From positions 620,001-684,000 of the forward strand of contig LSAX01000005.1 of NCBI GenBank assembly GCA_001557505.1: a stretch of 64,000 bases of DNA, read 5' to 3'. Positions 1-13,741 of this stretch are shown here, in pieces. The notes beneath the pieces are model-generated. The model had not been told where the DNA came from and searched no databases. It was given only the letters and a program-made list of their open reading frames with translations. Each line of letters starts with the position of its first letter. Within the stretch, counting starts at the first letter, position 1. The stretch is from Reticulascus tulasneorum (Eukaryota > Ascomycota > Sordariomycetes > Glomerellales > Reticulascaceae). The translations under genes were made by a program, and so were the position numbers.

Positions 1-1634
1 AAGGCTTGGTAGATCTTATCGACATGAAGTCCATCTATTATGAGGGCCCAAGAGGCACCCAAGTCAGGGTGGTGGATGGCGTTCCCGACTCGTTAAAGGA
101 CTTCGCGGAGGAAAAGAGACAAGAGTTGATTGAAAAACTTGCCGACGTCGACGATGAGATTGCCGAGATCTTCCTGGATGAGAAAACACCGACTCCACAG
201 CAGATAAAAGCTGCTATTCGACGCTCAACCATCGCGCTCAAGTTCAGTCCCGTCATGATGGGTTCGGCGCTAGCTGATAAGGGCATTCAGACTGTGCTCG
301 ACGCCGTCTGTGACTACCTGCCCAACCCAGCTGAAATCGAGAACAATGCCCTGGACCGTACCAAGAATGAAGAACCTGTGCAGCTGTTGCCTTACGACTC
401 CCTCCCCTTCGTTGGACTTGCCTTTAAGCTAGAAGAAAACAACTACGGCCAACTAACTTACATCCGAGTCTATCAAGGAAGGCTGAGGAAGGGGTCGTAC
501 CTGTTCAACTCCCGGACGGATAAGAAGGTCAGAATTCCGCGCATCGTGCGCATGCACTCCAATGAGATGGAGGACGTGGCAGAAATCGGAGCGGGCGAGA
601 TCTGCGCCGTCTTCGGTGTCGATTGCGCTTCTGGTGACACTTTCACGGACGGAGGTCTCCCATACACCATGTCGTCCATGTTTGTGCCCGATGCAGTTAT
701 GTCCTTGTCCATCAAACCGAAGAAAACCACCGATGCAGACAATTTCAGTAAGGCAATGAATCGCTTCCAACGAGAGGATCCCACCTTCCGACTGACGGTC
801 GACGACGAGAGCGAAGAAACCATTATATCCGGCATGGGAGAGCTCCACTTGGAAATTTACGTGGAACGCTTGAGGAGAGAATACAAGACGGACTGCGAGA
901 CGGGCAAACCTCGGGTCGCATATAGAGAGACAATCTCTCAACGCGCTGACTACGATTTCCTCCTCAGGAGGCAGACGGGTGGTCCTGGTGATTATGCCCG
1001 AGTCGCCGGCTGGATTGAGCCCTTTGAGGATCCAGAAAAGAACGAGTTTCAGAACAAGGTAACTGGAGGCACCATTCCCGATAAATACCTGACCGCATGT
1101 GGCAAAGGATTCGAAGAAGCCTGTGAGAAGGGGCCACTGCTGGGCCACAAGGTCATTGGTACCAGAATGGTCGTCAACGATGGTTCTACCCACGTTACGG
1201 ACTCTTCCGATTACGCCTTTTCCTTGGCGACAACGATGGCGTTCCGTAAGGCCTTTTTGGACGCGGGTGGCCAAGTTCTGGAACCACTCATGAAGACCAC
1301 CATTACGGCACCCAACGAGTTCCAAGGTAACATTCTCATGCTCATGAACAAACGCAACGCGACGATTCATGACACCGAAGTCGGAACGGAGGATTTCACA
1401 CTTCTTTGCGACTGCAGTCTGAACGCCATGTTTGGCTTCAGCTCACAGCTGAGAGCAGCTACCCAGGGCAAGGGCGAGTTTAGCATGGAGTTTAGCCACT
1501 ATGCGGCGGCTCCTCCTCATTTACAGTATGTTGACGTCGATTGATCCCGCTCACGCAAGTTGCTAACAACCTACCGCAGGAGAGAGCTTGTAGCCAATTA
1601 CCAGAAGGAACTCGAGGCAAAGAGAACGAAGTAG
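1..1634 (+). CDS. MEF1: Mitochondrial elongation factor G (mEF-G1), 3' part
   Basis: GTP-dependent translocase of mitochondrial translation. The reading frame is open from the left edge, so the N-terminal part including most of the G domain lies outside the window; 525 residues are visible. The first visible residues ([16 protein letters not shown]) match the end of the EF-G G domain, followed by domains II to V, including [14 protein letters not shown] in domain III and the GGPGDYARV and [15 protein letters not shown] segments in domain IV. The frame hits TGA at 1542-1544. A 54-nt intron at 1526-1579 (GTATGT donor, TGCTAAC branch, CAG acceptor) restores the usual EF-G tail [12 protein letters not shown], with TAG at 1632-1634. 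Exons: 1-1525 and 1580-1634. Convergent with the lysine-pathway gene to its right. Identity is very secure. Confidence 0.95.
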
Positions 1635-2081
1635 GGGATTATGCCGATGCCCTTGTACGATTCGTATTATACTCAGGAAACAGATGTCTGGGCTTTGTAT
1701 AAAGATCTGTATCGACGCCAGGTGATGGGATCCCAGTATCTGGCAGGCTAGACAGGCTGCAGCAGTAGTATTGTAGCGGGGCATGTGTGTATCATAGTGT
1801 CAACCATGTGGACTGTGGCATTGTAATATCAGGCATCGATGTGCTAGTTGCTCACCTTTTTGGAAACGGGCCATTCAAAGACCTCCGAATTAGAAATAGA
1901 CGACATAGCTAATTACCGACCCCTCTCTGAATAGCTTCTATGCCAACCTACTAGGTACCGCTGCACCTCGATTTGCAGTGATGAACAAAGGAGGAATTGC
2001 AACAACGGCTGGGATAGTGTAGTCATGATTTAACCCTGTGACGGGGCGTTACTCTAATACACGGAGGAATTTTCAGGGCTG
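1635..2081. other. Intergenic, convergent 3' ends
   Basis: Region between the mEF-G stop and the homoisocitrate dehydrogenase stop. It should hold both 3' UTRs and polyadenylation signals. I see no coding frame or RNA gene. Confidence 0.6.
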
Positions 2082-3232
<1,151 letters not shown>

Positions 3233-4907
3233 GATGGCTCTTTGATTGAACTTTTTTGAATGTGTTCAAGAAATGGTTTAAGAAGTTTTTCGGTCCAGTC
3301 AGTCTCTGGGAAAAGAGTCAACCAGAAAATTTTCGATATCGGAGGGACAACCGGGATGCATGTTCGTCGGAGCTTTAAAAGACGGCTAATTCCGCGCTAT
3401 TGCGTCAGGTTTACCAGGAACATCAGATGAAACATTTTGGAAATTTTCGATGTCCTCATCTTGAGCTTCTCTACTGACTGGGTTTCCAGGCAGTTACTAG
3501 ATGCCCACCCACCGTGACAGCCTATCTGAATACCCGGTCTGGGTCTACCTGACAAGCAAATGGTGACATCTCACAGTCTGGGACTCCAGAGCTACTGGGT
3601 ATCACGGGTTGGTCCATCACCTCGAACGGGTGCCGGTTTTCGGCCTGGGATTGCAACATACCCCTGAGCAGTTTTGACCCCACATTCCACAGCCCTGGAG
3701 CTCCAAGCTCCCGTCTTTTTGATGCATGAGGTACAATTGTACATCTGTGCTCCCCAATACAGAGAAAAAGGGGGCGACCTCCTCCCAAGTATTAAAAGGT
3801 AGAAATCGATTCTCCAACCACCAGTGGATGGGCACATCTTCTTGTGTCAACCACCCATATTAGCTAGCAGTGAACTGCAGATCCCTCCAGAGTGTCAGAC
3901 GATGCATTCGCCTCCAACCTGCAGTGCGTACCGGCGCAAGGTCGCCATTGTTCAGAGGATTCCACACATGTGCACGCATGAACGCACAGGGGTGAAACAT
4001 CCCTTTGCATGATCTCCCACTGCCAGCTTTGTCTCTGCCTGCTATCATTCCCTCTCAACTGCAATATCAGTCAGCAGTGCGGGCACCTCAGCACTGGTTC
4101 GCCATTTAATCAGGCTCTAATTAGTCTGACATACCAGAGACAGGATTGATGGATGGATGGATGGATGTATGGGTATACACCGACGAGAGATGGAGGGTGT
4201 GTGAGTAAATTACTACGTACGTGTGCGTGTGAAGAATCCATCTCTGTTGTCCAGAGAGCTTCCATCTCCACCCGAAAGGAGGTCGGCAAATGAAGAGGAA
4301 TGAACCATAACATCTTTTGTTGCCAGAACCCCCCGACCCTCCATCTCTTGGAAGGCTTCTAGACCAATACATTTTCTTGATTCTGATATCTGCAGCCCAG
4401 TGAATGGTTCCATATCACCCCCTGACACCACCCCCCCCCCCTCCGAAACTGACTGGACAGCAACGCTACATTTTTTTCTTGGGGTGCCAGCAATTTAAGT
4501 GCTACCCAGACGAACCGATTCCCGCGTCTCCCTAAACCACCTATCTTAGTATTTCGTCTGTGCAAACGCCCAGCTTCGCAAAACATTATCTACTGTCACT
4601 CTTTGTCCTGTGAGGATCCAAGACTATGCATCTTTCATGACCTGCTGCTGCTCTCTAGAGCCTTTTGTTTTGCCAGAGTTCCTCTAAACCGCGTCTGCGC
4701 CAGCCCGGATAATTACCCCCCCAGGTAATACTGAGGTTGCCAAACACGGTCGTTCAGCTCCAGGCATGTGCTATCTCTGCGGAACTCTCCCAGCTCGAGA
4801 TCGCACCTTATAACCACCGACTGCGCTTTCCTCAACTTGCAGATTACGATAATCGCAATCACGGCTGCTTTCCTGTCTGATTTTGTTCTGAAAGAAAAGC
4901 CGCCAAC
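3233..4907. other. Divergent intergenic region, 1.7 kb
   Basis: Promoter region between the lysine gene (leftward) and the disordered-protein gene (rightward). It contains a GGAT/GATG microsatellite near 4147-4167, an 11-base C run at 4431-4441 and CT-rich stretches near 4500-4900 typical of fungal leaders. Small open frames on both strands have no recognisable content. Confidence 0.6.
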
Positions 4908-6969
4908 ATGTCTGGAGTCAGGAACCTTCGGGCCATGTTCGAGCAGAAAGGGGAGACAAGCCCCCCAGACCGGGGCCGATCGCCAGGAATCCCCTCAACA
5001 ACGTGTAAGCTTTCCTTTCTGTTTATTCCCTCGGAGCTGTCGGTGCTTCTTGTAGTCATTTCTGCGAGGCAGCATTTTGTGTGGATCACCAGCCCCCTTG
5101 AATATATACTAGTCCAGCATTTCTCCCTTGACATCGTGCGTTCCCATCAAAAGCCTCTTGGCTAACAACCTTTATCTTTTAGCATCTGGCACCGAAACTC
5201 CTGCCCGACCTCTCTCTAAAGTCAGAACAAGCTTCATAGCAGTCGAAAAAGACGGAAGAATAGGTCTACGCAGAGATCCTAGCAACGAGTCCAGCCATAG
5301 CCTATCCCAGAGAAGGCTCAGTGTCAATACCGAAGGAGAATCACCTGTGCTGCAAGAAAAGACAAACATGGCCACCGAAGACTCCTCCACCCGGCCGTAC
5401 AAGACAAACGTCGCTGCGGAGACCATCCCAGAGTCCCCAAGACAGCAAGAAAACAACATCACCTCGACCAATGGCAAGATATCGAAGAAATGGGGAGCTC
5501 TGTCGGACCACCCGAGCACGAACCCAGACAAGCACGTTGATGTCGAGACGCCGACGCCTGAGTTGCCACCTGGGGACCCGAGGGACGCCATCACGAAGCC
5601 TCCAGTGAAGAGCTCGGCACCGGTCAATGGCACCGGAAAGGTGAAGACGCCAAAGGCGGCACCGGTCAAGGAACCGCCAAAAGCTGCCTCGAAACAGCCA
5701 GCCAAGCTCGGCCCCATCTCAACCAAGGCGACCGCAAAGGCATCTGCGAAGTCTCCGACCGTCCTCAAGACCCCGACAAGCCCTATCAAAGCAGCCGAGA
5801 AGCTGCAAACGAGGACTCCCGAGAAGACCTCGACTCCAAAGTCATCGGTCTCGACTCCGAAGCAGCTCACCAAGCCTGCAAGTTCTAACGCGAGCGGCAA
5901 GAAGCCTGCGCCAATTCATATGTCCCCTGCCAGCAGTACTGGCTTTGTGAAGCCCAAGCCGAAGTCCCCCACACGACCAGTTCGGCTGCCGGCCTCTCTG
6001 ATGGCACCCACAGCCTCTTCAGTGTCCAAGGTCAGAGATGCCCCGCGGGAGTCGCTTTCTCGCGCTTCAGGCAACTTCCAGATGCTCTCCTCGCTTGGCC
6101 GGTCGCCTAGTAGAGCTAGTATTTCCACAATTGCGACCACCGCAACTGGGCAGAACCTCAAGCGGCAAAAATCCACAATCAACCGGCCGAGACCAAGCAT
6201 TGGCCCTCCCCCGAAGAAGACTGCGCAGGATCACCCGGTCACCAAGAAAGAACGGCAAGTTGATGAGGGATTCCTAGCGCGCATGATGCGTCCGACTCAA
6301 GCCTCCAACTCGAAGCTCGCTGAAAAGGCCCCCGTCACACCGCCGAGAAAGGTGACTGTGAGGAAGGAAACAAGTGCAACAAAAGTTGACAGCGGGAAGA
6401 AGCCTGTAACTAAGCCAGCTGCTTCCGACGACATCACACTACCGCAAGCTTCTGGTAGTGCAATTACGAAACAGATAGCTGTTGAGGTCGCTAAGGTTGA
6501 GACCGCAGAGGAGGCAATCGATATCGCGCACACAGCCGAGGAGCCAATCCAGGCTCAGGCCCAGGAAGAGCCAGAACCCGATGTGGCAGAGCGTACTGCT
6601 GAGAAGACCATCGACGAGCCGGAGCTTGAAGCTGACAAGACTATCGACGAGTCGGAGCCTGAAGCTGAGGAGATCAAGGAGGACTCGCTGGAGAAACCCG
6701 CCACCGAAGAACATGTTTTGCCCGAGATTGCTGTAGAAGCTGCTGTGCCCGAAGAAGAGATACCCGCGGAGCATGGGTCAGAGGAGTCGGTCACGGACGC
6801 CGCTGAGCCAACGACCCCGGTCCTCGAGACAGCAGTTCTCGTGGAGACCGAACCGACCAAGGTCGCAGAAATCAGCTTGAACGGCAAGATTGCTGAGAAG
6901 AGGGGAATTGACGAGGAAACATCGGCCGCAGTGGAGCAAAAGACAGAATCGGAGACGAAGTCAGATTAA
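4908..6969 (+). CDS. Long disordered Ser/Pro/Lys/Glu-rich protein (often annotated mucin-like)
   Basis: Two exons, 4908-5004 and 5183-6969, with a 178-nt intron (GTAAGC donor, GCTAAC branch, TTTTAG acceptor), 627 aa. The N terminus is the conserved part: MSGVRNLRAMFEQKGE, then PPDRGRSPGI and, after the splice, PLSKVRTSFIAVE, a module I recall from uncharacterised ascomycete proteins. Residues of roughly 120-420 are basic and rich in K-T-P/S-P steps (many TPEK, SPT and KPKSPTRP words), fitting a phosphorylated, microtubule- or nucleic-acid-associated disordered chain. The last 150 residues turn strongly acidic with imperfect KTIDEPELEAD-type repeats. There is no signal peptide or membrane span, so a mucin label is misleading. 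Function unknown. The unspliced start upstream of exon 2 has no ATG in good context. Confidence 0.8.
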
Positions 6970-7876
6970 TCCGACCCTATACCCTAATGCTGGGTGCATG
7001 CTGAGTGCGTGTGGATGGCTGTGTAGCGTTTTAAGGGAGAACAATGTATGTATCATGATACCTGAGGTGCAGTTGCTTTGTTGATGCATCTCGTCGAGAC
7101 TGCTCTCTGTTTTCCACCGAATGCGACTGTTCGCAGACTGAAGCCGGTGTTACCGCCGCGGCGTTGGGGACGAGTTTAAAGGATTGGAGCAACCAGAACC
7201 GGTTTCCAGTAGAAAGATAGCAGGCATAAGAAGAATGAATACCTCTCAAATCCGATCCGGTACTCGCTGATTACTTGAGAATGGCGTGAATATCAAACAT
7301 ATGCTCTTACCATATCTATTCGAACAATTTCTCTCCGATCGACAACATGGTCAGCTAAGTAAGTGCCTTTATTGGCGGGAACTCGCTCACTGAGCTTTGG
7401 AAATACTTCTCCGACGTCAGGAGTCAAGCATCCGAGCCCACGAGAACATGGAGCAGAGAGGCACACAAATCCACCATCAATGGCTAGTTATCCTTTCAAT
7501 CTCGTGCCGTGCCAAGGTTTAAGATCTAAAAGTGAAATCCAACTCCTGACCATTCCAAGTTGCGAGACAGCTTCAAGAAGAATACCACGATTGCGAGCAC
7601 TGGTCTTGAACAGTTGCATGATCAAGGTCCAGCTCAGAGAGTAGTTTACTTGAAAAATATCTCACGAGGGTGTTTGTATATTGGTACTAGTAGTACAGTG
7701 AGACTAGCTCCCTTTTCAAGAAGAGACGCCTTCTCTTGGAACCATCTTCGATCGCCATGCCGTGGTCTCCCGCCACAATATCCGGGTAGAAGTCCCAAGA
7801 ACTAGGCAACTCGGAACTCCTGAGATGGCCAGGTTTGCAGCGTCCAACAAGCTTCGTATCCTTACATTGTCGTTCA
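6970..7876. other. Convergent intergenic region, 0.9 kb
   Basis: Lies between two converging genes. Small open frames occur on both strands, but none has family signatures or plausible splice connections. I see no RNA gene. Confidence 0.5.
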
Positions 7877-8368
7877 TCACCTGACCCGACACAACGCTAT
7901 TCCTCCAACATGCCGACTCAACGCCTCCCGGGCCTCTAGGATTCCCTTATCAGTGTTCACAAACAAGCATTCTCCCAAATTTAGGCCCTCCACGCGCCCA
8001 TTAATGCTCGGGAAGCCCCTGACGACCCTGTGCAGGTCGTTCAACTCGAGAACGACCGGCCTCTTCGGCCTCGTCACGATCTTCATCTTGGTTAACACAG
8101 GCTCGTTGTTCCAGTACTTCAGCCCAAGCCATAACCGTCGTGTGGCGACATTCGCGTGCGTGACGGGCTCGGGATTTCGAGTCAGCTCGTCTGGCGTGGG
8201 AGGGTGCGGGCCGCCGCGGTGGATGGAGGAGATGAAGCCGGCTCGGTGAAGGGCAAGGGTCAGGTTGAGGTTGTATTTGGTATTGGGGATGGACGTCAGG
8301 CCCAGCCGAGCCTTGGAAGCATTCTGGAGATGTGAGCACGTGTTGATAACGTGTATTAAGCCACCCAT
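7877..8368 (-). CDS. MRPS8: Mitochondrial small-subunit ribosomal protein uS8m
   Basis: Component of the mitoribosomal small subunit. Single exon of 163 aa. The first ATG in frame (8368) gives MGGLIHVINTCSHLQNASKA, matching the family opening (xHVCSHLQNASRARLGLT). Three upstream codons in frame begin with TTG and are not used here. Central motifs include NTKYNLNLTLALHRAGFISS, typical of fungal uS8m, and the C terminus keeps the S8-like block ending ALSRHVGGIALCRVR. The gene faces leftward and shares a 0.7-kb upstream region with the proline-rich gene at 9060. No anomalies. Confidence 0.88.
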   Translation of the reverse strand: MGGLIHVINTCSHLQNASKARLGLTSIPNTKYNLNLTLALHRAGFISSIHRGGPHPPTPDELTRNPEPVTHANVATRRLWLGLKYWNNEPVLTKMKIVTRPKRPVVLELNDLHRVVRGFPSINGRVEGLNLGECLFVNTDKGILEAREALSRHVGGIALCRVR

Positions 8369-9059
8369 GTTGGGCAATTCTGGGCCGTTTGCCCTTTCCC
8401 CGTTATGTTGTCCTCGTCTGCAATTGCAGAGCTCCGAGATGGACGTGATCGACTTCGCTGCTGCTCAGGCTCGTAGTCCTAGATCAAAAGAAGTTCACGT
8501 TAGAAATCAGTCAGTCAGGTCCTCTCGAGTCGATTGGCTTACCTGATGATGCCTCTATTTTCAGGGCTAGCAAAACTCGAACTGCGTTGACGTATCTGTC
8601 GAGCTCAGGGCAAGCCAATCAAAGATTCCTGAAGCGATCGCCAAAATTTTGGACTCTGGACCTCGAATGCTGACTAACGAATATCAGGGGTCGGGCGCGA
8701 GCCTTGACTTTCAGGCACAAGCCACCTCCAATCGCACATTGGCCGGCTCAACATCCCACTTTGGGATGATGATAAGCGCCGCCATCTGCAGGGCAGCAAG
8801 CCAATTTAAACGCCGGCACATCGGGCGGGCTTTGCAGCAGCTCCATGTTAGGTTTGTGTGTTCAAGTTCTAGTGCCGTCCGGTACATAAGTCAGGTAGGC
8901 GAGACCATTCGAGCTCCTATTCTCGTTGCTTTTGTCTTTTGCGCATCTACAGCCGTTTGTTCGGGTAAGGCGGGGTAAACTCAGCTCGTGGTTCTTTTGC
9001 TAGATCGAATCCTTTGTTGCGAGTGCGCCAGCGACTGACCCGCGACGGAACTGGCCATA
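8369..9059. promoter_or_regulatory. Divergent promoter region
   Basis: About 0.7 kb separating the 5' ends of uS8m (leftward) and the proline-rich gene (rightward). It must contain both promoters. I could not assign a specific factor site. Confidence 0.5.
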
Positions 9060-10461
9060 ATGTCGGTCCAGCCGGGCGAAGAGAATGTAGCCACCCTGTA
9101 AGTTGGAGCGACCAATATCGCACGGAACCAACATGGCTAACCAGTTGGTACTGAGCAGCTTCGGCGACATCCACTACTTCTACGGGTCGCCTTCCAACAA
9201 CCCGCCGCACCACCGCTTCGATAAGGGGTCATATGTCTATCTCTTCGAAAACGCGAACGAGCGGCGCGCGAGGATCGAGGTAGCGAACCAGCCGGGAACG
9301 GACGACCAGGACGCTTTCGACGGCTGTGGGTTACATGCTAGCTAGATTTCGATGGGACTAGAGGCTAACGTGGTTACAGTTCTGGACAAGACCCATGTCC
9401 GATACTCGTACAAGCAGCACTGTATGGTGTCTCTCGCAGTGGGGGACACCACCGACCAGAACGAATGGCACTTGCCGACCTACGATCCGAGAAACGAGAA
9501 CAAGTACCACTACAAACTCCACTCTATGGACATATACTTCTGGACGCAGAAGGATGCTCTCCAGTTTGTCAATGGCATCAGGAGGGTCCTGCCTCCGACT
9601 CAAGTCGAAGTCCTCGACGAGCCGGCCCCGCCAGCGCATCAGGTTGCGATGAGCTCTGTGGTACAGAAGCTCGAAAACGCCGCCATCTCTGATCCAGCTT
9701 ATACCACCCCTCGGCCACCTCCCCAAGGGGTCCCAAGCTTTGCGCCGCCTCCCATGTCTGCCGTGTCTGCTACGGAGCCGGCGGCCAGCTTTGCACCAAT
9801 CCCTTACAACCCCGCCGCCCCTGCTGCGCCGGAGGCTATTCGCCACAGAGAGAAGACTCCCCCGCCGGATGACGATCCCGTGCACCCCCTTGCCGCGGTG
9901 GTTGCCTACGACTCCCAGGCGCCGTTCTCTCCTGGCTTCGTTCCGCCACCCGGCTTTTCAGGTCATGCCGGCGTCGCCAGTCCCGGTCTACCTCCACAGC
10001 ACTTTGGCTTGCCAGGCCAGCACCCTGGTCTGCAACGAGCGGCCACTATGCCGTTGCACGGTGGTCTTGCATCTCCCGGCCTTGCGTCCCCAGGGCTGGC
10101 ATCCCCAGGACTTGCAAGCCCATACGGGAGCGCATTCCCCGGCTCGCCAGGGTTCCAGCCGCCGCCTCCGCCACCGCAGGCGCCACAGGCACAGCAGCCG
10201 ACGCCTCCCATTACGAGCCCGGGGCTTTCCCCGCCGGGCGGGTACTCGCAGTACCAGTATGGCAGCCCCCAGCCAGCGCGTACGGGCAGCCAGGACTATT
10301 CGATCCACCAACAGGTGTATCGTCCTACGGAGCTAGAGCAGAACAAGTACAAGAACTACGGGCCTAAGCCAGACCCGAAAGGTAAGCTAGAGGAAAATGC
10401 CGGGAGACTGGAGCGTGGTGTCACTGGAATGTTCAAGAAGTTCGAGAAGAAGTTTGGATGA
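9060..10461 (+). CDS. Conserved fungal protein with globular N-terminal domain and Pro-rich tail
   Basis: Three exons: 9060-9097, 9159-9325 and 9380-10461, introns of 61 and 54 nt; 428 aa. The joins give MSVQPGEENVATLFGDIHYFYG and GFLDKTHVRYSYKQH, both continuous and free of stops. The first 150 residues look folded, rich in aromatic residues and beta-like (FGDIHYFYGS, KGSYVYLFENAN, HSMDIYFWTQKDALQFV). The remainder is disordered, rich in Pro, Gly, Ala and Ser, with an exact-like ASPGL tandem repeat near 10069-10113 and a poly-Pro block. The end, GRLERGVTGMFKKFEKKFG, could form a basic amphipathic helix for membrane contact. I do not recognise a named domain. Alternative starts inside intron 1 are possible but lose the conserved join. 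Confidence 0.8.
10069..10125 (+). repeat. In-frame 15-nt tandem repeat coding ASPGL
   Basis: Four imperfect units of 15 nt encode ASPGL, ASPGL, ASPGL and ASPYG inside the proline-rich tail of the gene at 9060-10461. The copies differ mostly at third codon positions, so the peptide is more conserved than the DNA. Confidence 0.8.
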
Positions 10462-13400
10462 GTGTGTGAAGCATAAGCCTGCCGTCACGGGCCATGCGTG
10501 TAGTCTTTAGGTCGTGCTGTCAATAGTATTGCGAGTAAATTTCTCTATTTAGTTTGGGTGTTTCAAAAAACCGAACACTAGGAGAATCGATTTTTGAAAA
10601 TGGACCATGACACTGATCTTGCATCCTACGATTTCTGCCTCGCTCATGAACCTTCTGGAGCAATATAGGCCATCGAAAGCGAGATCTGACGGTATGTGGC
10701 TGTCGGGTTCGGGTTCAACTAGCGGTCTGGCCCGAGGTGGATGTCATTGCAGATGGCGTCTACAACTTGCAGGTAGGGGGCCAAAGGAAGATTGGGGGGC
10801 ATATATGATGCAGCGCCTCAACTGCGGTTAATGAAGAGGCTCTTGTCGGCATATGTTGCCGCAAGGATGGAAGGATTCGCAACTTGGTCCCTCAGATGGC
10901 GATCTTATCTACACGAGGGATGCTGAAGGGGGGGCAACTCCGTACCGAAGAGGCGTTGCCCCCCCCCCCCCCCCCCCCCGTTGCTAGATCCCATGGGGTT
11001 GCGTTTGTTGGAAGGATTTCACGCTCAGCTGAGGTCATCCTACGACGCAAAACGGCTTCCATGATAGGGGGAACAGCCCTTTAGAAACGTGGAAAACCAT
11101 TTGTGTACAAGGTACCGATGTACCAGGTCGCAGAACCGCACTACTGTCGCTGTATTACTGTAACTGCACTACTGTGCGTGGTCTGCAGGCATGCGAGTGA
11201 GCAGTGGCTGACAAGAAGTTATGGGACGTATGCGCGGAGTTTACATTTGGGGTTCACCGCGCGCATATCGGATAGGAGAGAGAGAGAGTCTGCCTTGAGT
11301 CGGCGCCCTGTGCGACAGACGGTCGCGGCCATTGGGTCACAGATTGGGTTGCAGCGGCGGATATGCAATTCATATGACTTCAGGTTGGATTCCCAAGCAG
11401 CAGACGACCACGCACTCTAAAAGCCGCATGTACCTGGGCATTTTGGCGCCTCGTCTATTCGCGATGCATGGCCGAATAGGTTGTGTGTCCCCCAGGGCCG
11501 TATTTGACTTGCTGTCAGCGCTATTCTTCAACATGGCGCCGGAGGCTGATTGGCTGCTATAAGAAGGATGCAGGTCTTAGACAGCTGGGTTGCAGGCGTC
11601 TCAGGTTTTCGTTGGACGTGGAGGGGTCGCAGTTTAGTGGTCGTGCCTATCGCAGTAGCCGACGGATTGTGCTACGTAACTATACAGTCAGAGGAACCGA
11701 GTTTTGCGAATGTGCCCAGAATGGGGTCCAGCCTTGCGAGATGTGGTTCATGAGAGATTGGAATCATTCTAGAATGGCCGGGGGCTAGGGACATGAAGGG
11801 AAGTAAGGTTACGAAGGACTAAGGTTATTACTATGTAAGGAGCAGAGGTGGGAACGGTACCTAGGTGGCCGGCTGGCTGTGTTGCACGCAAGCCACTCTC
11901 TCCCCGGGCCTGGTCGCTCAGCTTCCCAGCCACGGATACACGACCTGCCTAGATAGGTATCCAGGTCTGGGCGTTCTTAACCACTCATCTAATCTGTGAA
12001 TGTACGTCCCAGACGAACTAATACTTATTTACCTACCTCGTAACCGGAGCCGCGGGTGACGGTCCACGGAAATGCTACCGAGCAACTTGAGGATGAACTA
12101 CGAATTTTGCAGCTAAAATACGCCACGACTGTATTTTAGTAGGCAACGTTATGTACGATTACCTTCTACTGTGCTAGGGGCGCACCAACTCTGGAAATGC
12201 CCCGCCGACCCTGACACGTTGGAATTGGAACCAGGAACTGCAGTGCATTTTCCCAGGGCCCCATCCCTGGCCCGGCAGAAGAAGACTTCCAAGGCTAGCT
12301 TAGAGCAGTGGAGCGGGCTGGGTGCTGCTGTAAATAGCATCACACTTACATCGTTAGTAACAGCTAAATCCCCTGGGCTGGGCCCTAAAACCTTTCCCGC
12401 GGCCCTGCCAAGATCTCATCCGTCGACGATGCCTCTCTAGGGTCCAATTGACAGTGGGAGAGAAGGGAAAAAATTGTGAGAGAGAGACACGGACGTAGGC
12501 ATCGATATCGAGTCTGTTTTGGTTTGTCATCTTGAGATTATGGACCAGGACTGCCCACTCGGGCTGACAGATGCCGCAACATAATGTATCCACAGTTCTA
12601 AGTAAGTCATTCCCATTTGCCCCTCAGCAGTCAGACTGTCGCACAATCTCTGTTGATCGTCAGTCCGAGATGAGGAAAGACGATTGTCCGGCATCCCATC
12701 TGATGTCACCACTAAGTCGTAAAACATGGGGCCAAGAGAAATCAGAAAACTGGATCCTCGCAATGAATTGGTGCCCGCGCCGACCTGCAGCACCGCCCAC
12801 ACCACACCATCCCCAAAGCTTCGGATGGAGGGGGGGGAGGGTTGGCTGCCAAATATGCTGGCTGGGGCTGTCTAGGCGCTGGGTTGGTTGGTTGATTAGC
12901 ATCCGATGGGGCGTTGGGCTGCATCAAAACCTGCGATGGCTACGTCGCACTAGGCCAGCAGGTACATCCTTACAAGCGAGCATGGGCTAGCACGAGGAGG
13001 TAGCTTCATCAGCTACCCGCGTATCTACCGCGTGGGCATGTATGTACTTTGTGGGTGGTAACGTAGGTAGATAATCAAACTAGGTAGGCTATCCATACTT
13101 ACGTATGGAGTACGGAGCATGCAGCCCATGGAACAAAACTCCACGGCGCCCAGCTCCCCAAATCTCCCCGTGTACAATCATCATCCACCCTTCCATGCTG
13201 CTGCTTCCTCTTATCGTTCTCGTTCTCGATCATCAGACGAGGAATCCCACGACTCTCCTACTGCGATCTGCAACGTTGAATACAGGCGACCTTGTCTTCG
13301 AGGATTCTACTGTACCTTAGCTACCTACCTACCTCCCTAGTCTGCCCGGCCTCCGGTCTTGCGCCAGCAGCCATCCTTCGAGACGCCCGCATCGCTACCC

Positions 13401-13741
13401 GGGCTGTTGTGGATCTTGGAAATAAAATAAGCCGCCCAACGTCCACTTCGGTACCTCCAACTTCTTCCTTATTCAGCTGCGGGTCATCAACACAGCTGAC
13501 GGTCCTTCGCCCAGCCTCACTCTAAAACCCGTCACTCAATCTGCTTTTCCTACATGCGCCATTGCCTCTCCTCCTTTTATTCTGTTTCCCCATCAAATCA
13601 GTCTTACGACTCTCGCCAACATTTACTATTCTAATGTCTTGATTCCGAATACCCAATTTCTCGTGCTCGACTTTGCTGGGAATCACCCCCCCTCCTCCCC
13701 CCCCACCTTCATGAATCCGAATCCAGTCACTCGTTTCCACA
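10462..13741. other. Gene-poor intergenic region, 3.3 kb
   Basis: No coding frame here shows family content, a good start and plausible splicing. It contains a perfect run of 21 C at 10959-10979, AG-rich stretches, and clusters of CCTACCT words near 12030 and 13320. The last 500 bases (13200-13741) are pyrimidine-rich and probably include the transcription start and leader of the gene at 13742. Confidence 0.5.
10959..10979. repeat. Homopolymer tract of 21 C
   Basis: Uninterrupted run of 21 cytosines in a non-coding stretch. Length is likely polymorphic and may also be affected by sequencing error. Confidence 0.85.

Noticed and set aside
453..1370. Long minus-strand ORF opposite mEF-G
   Set aside because: Shadow of the conserved mEF-G frame; no family content.
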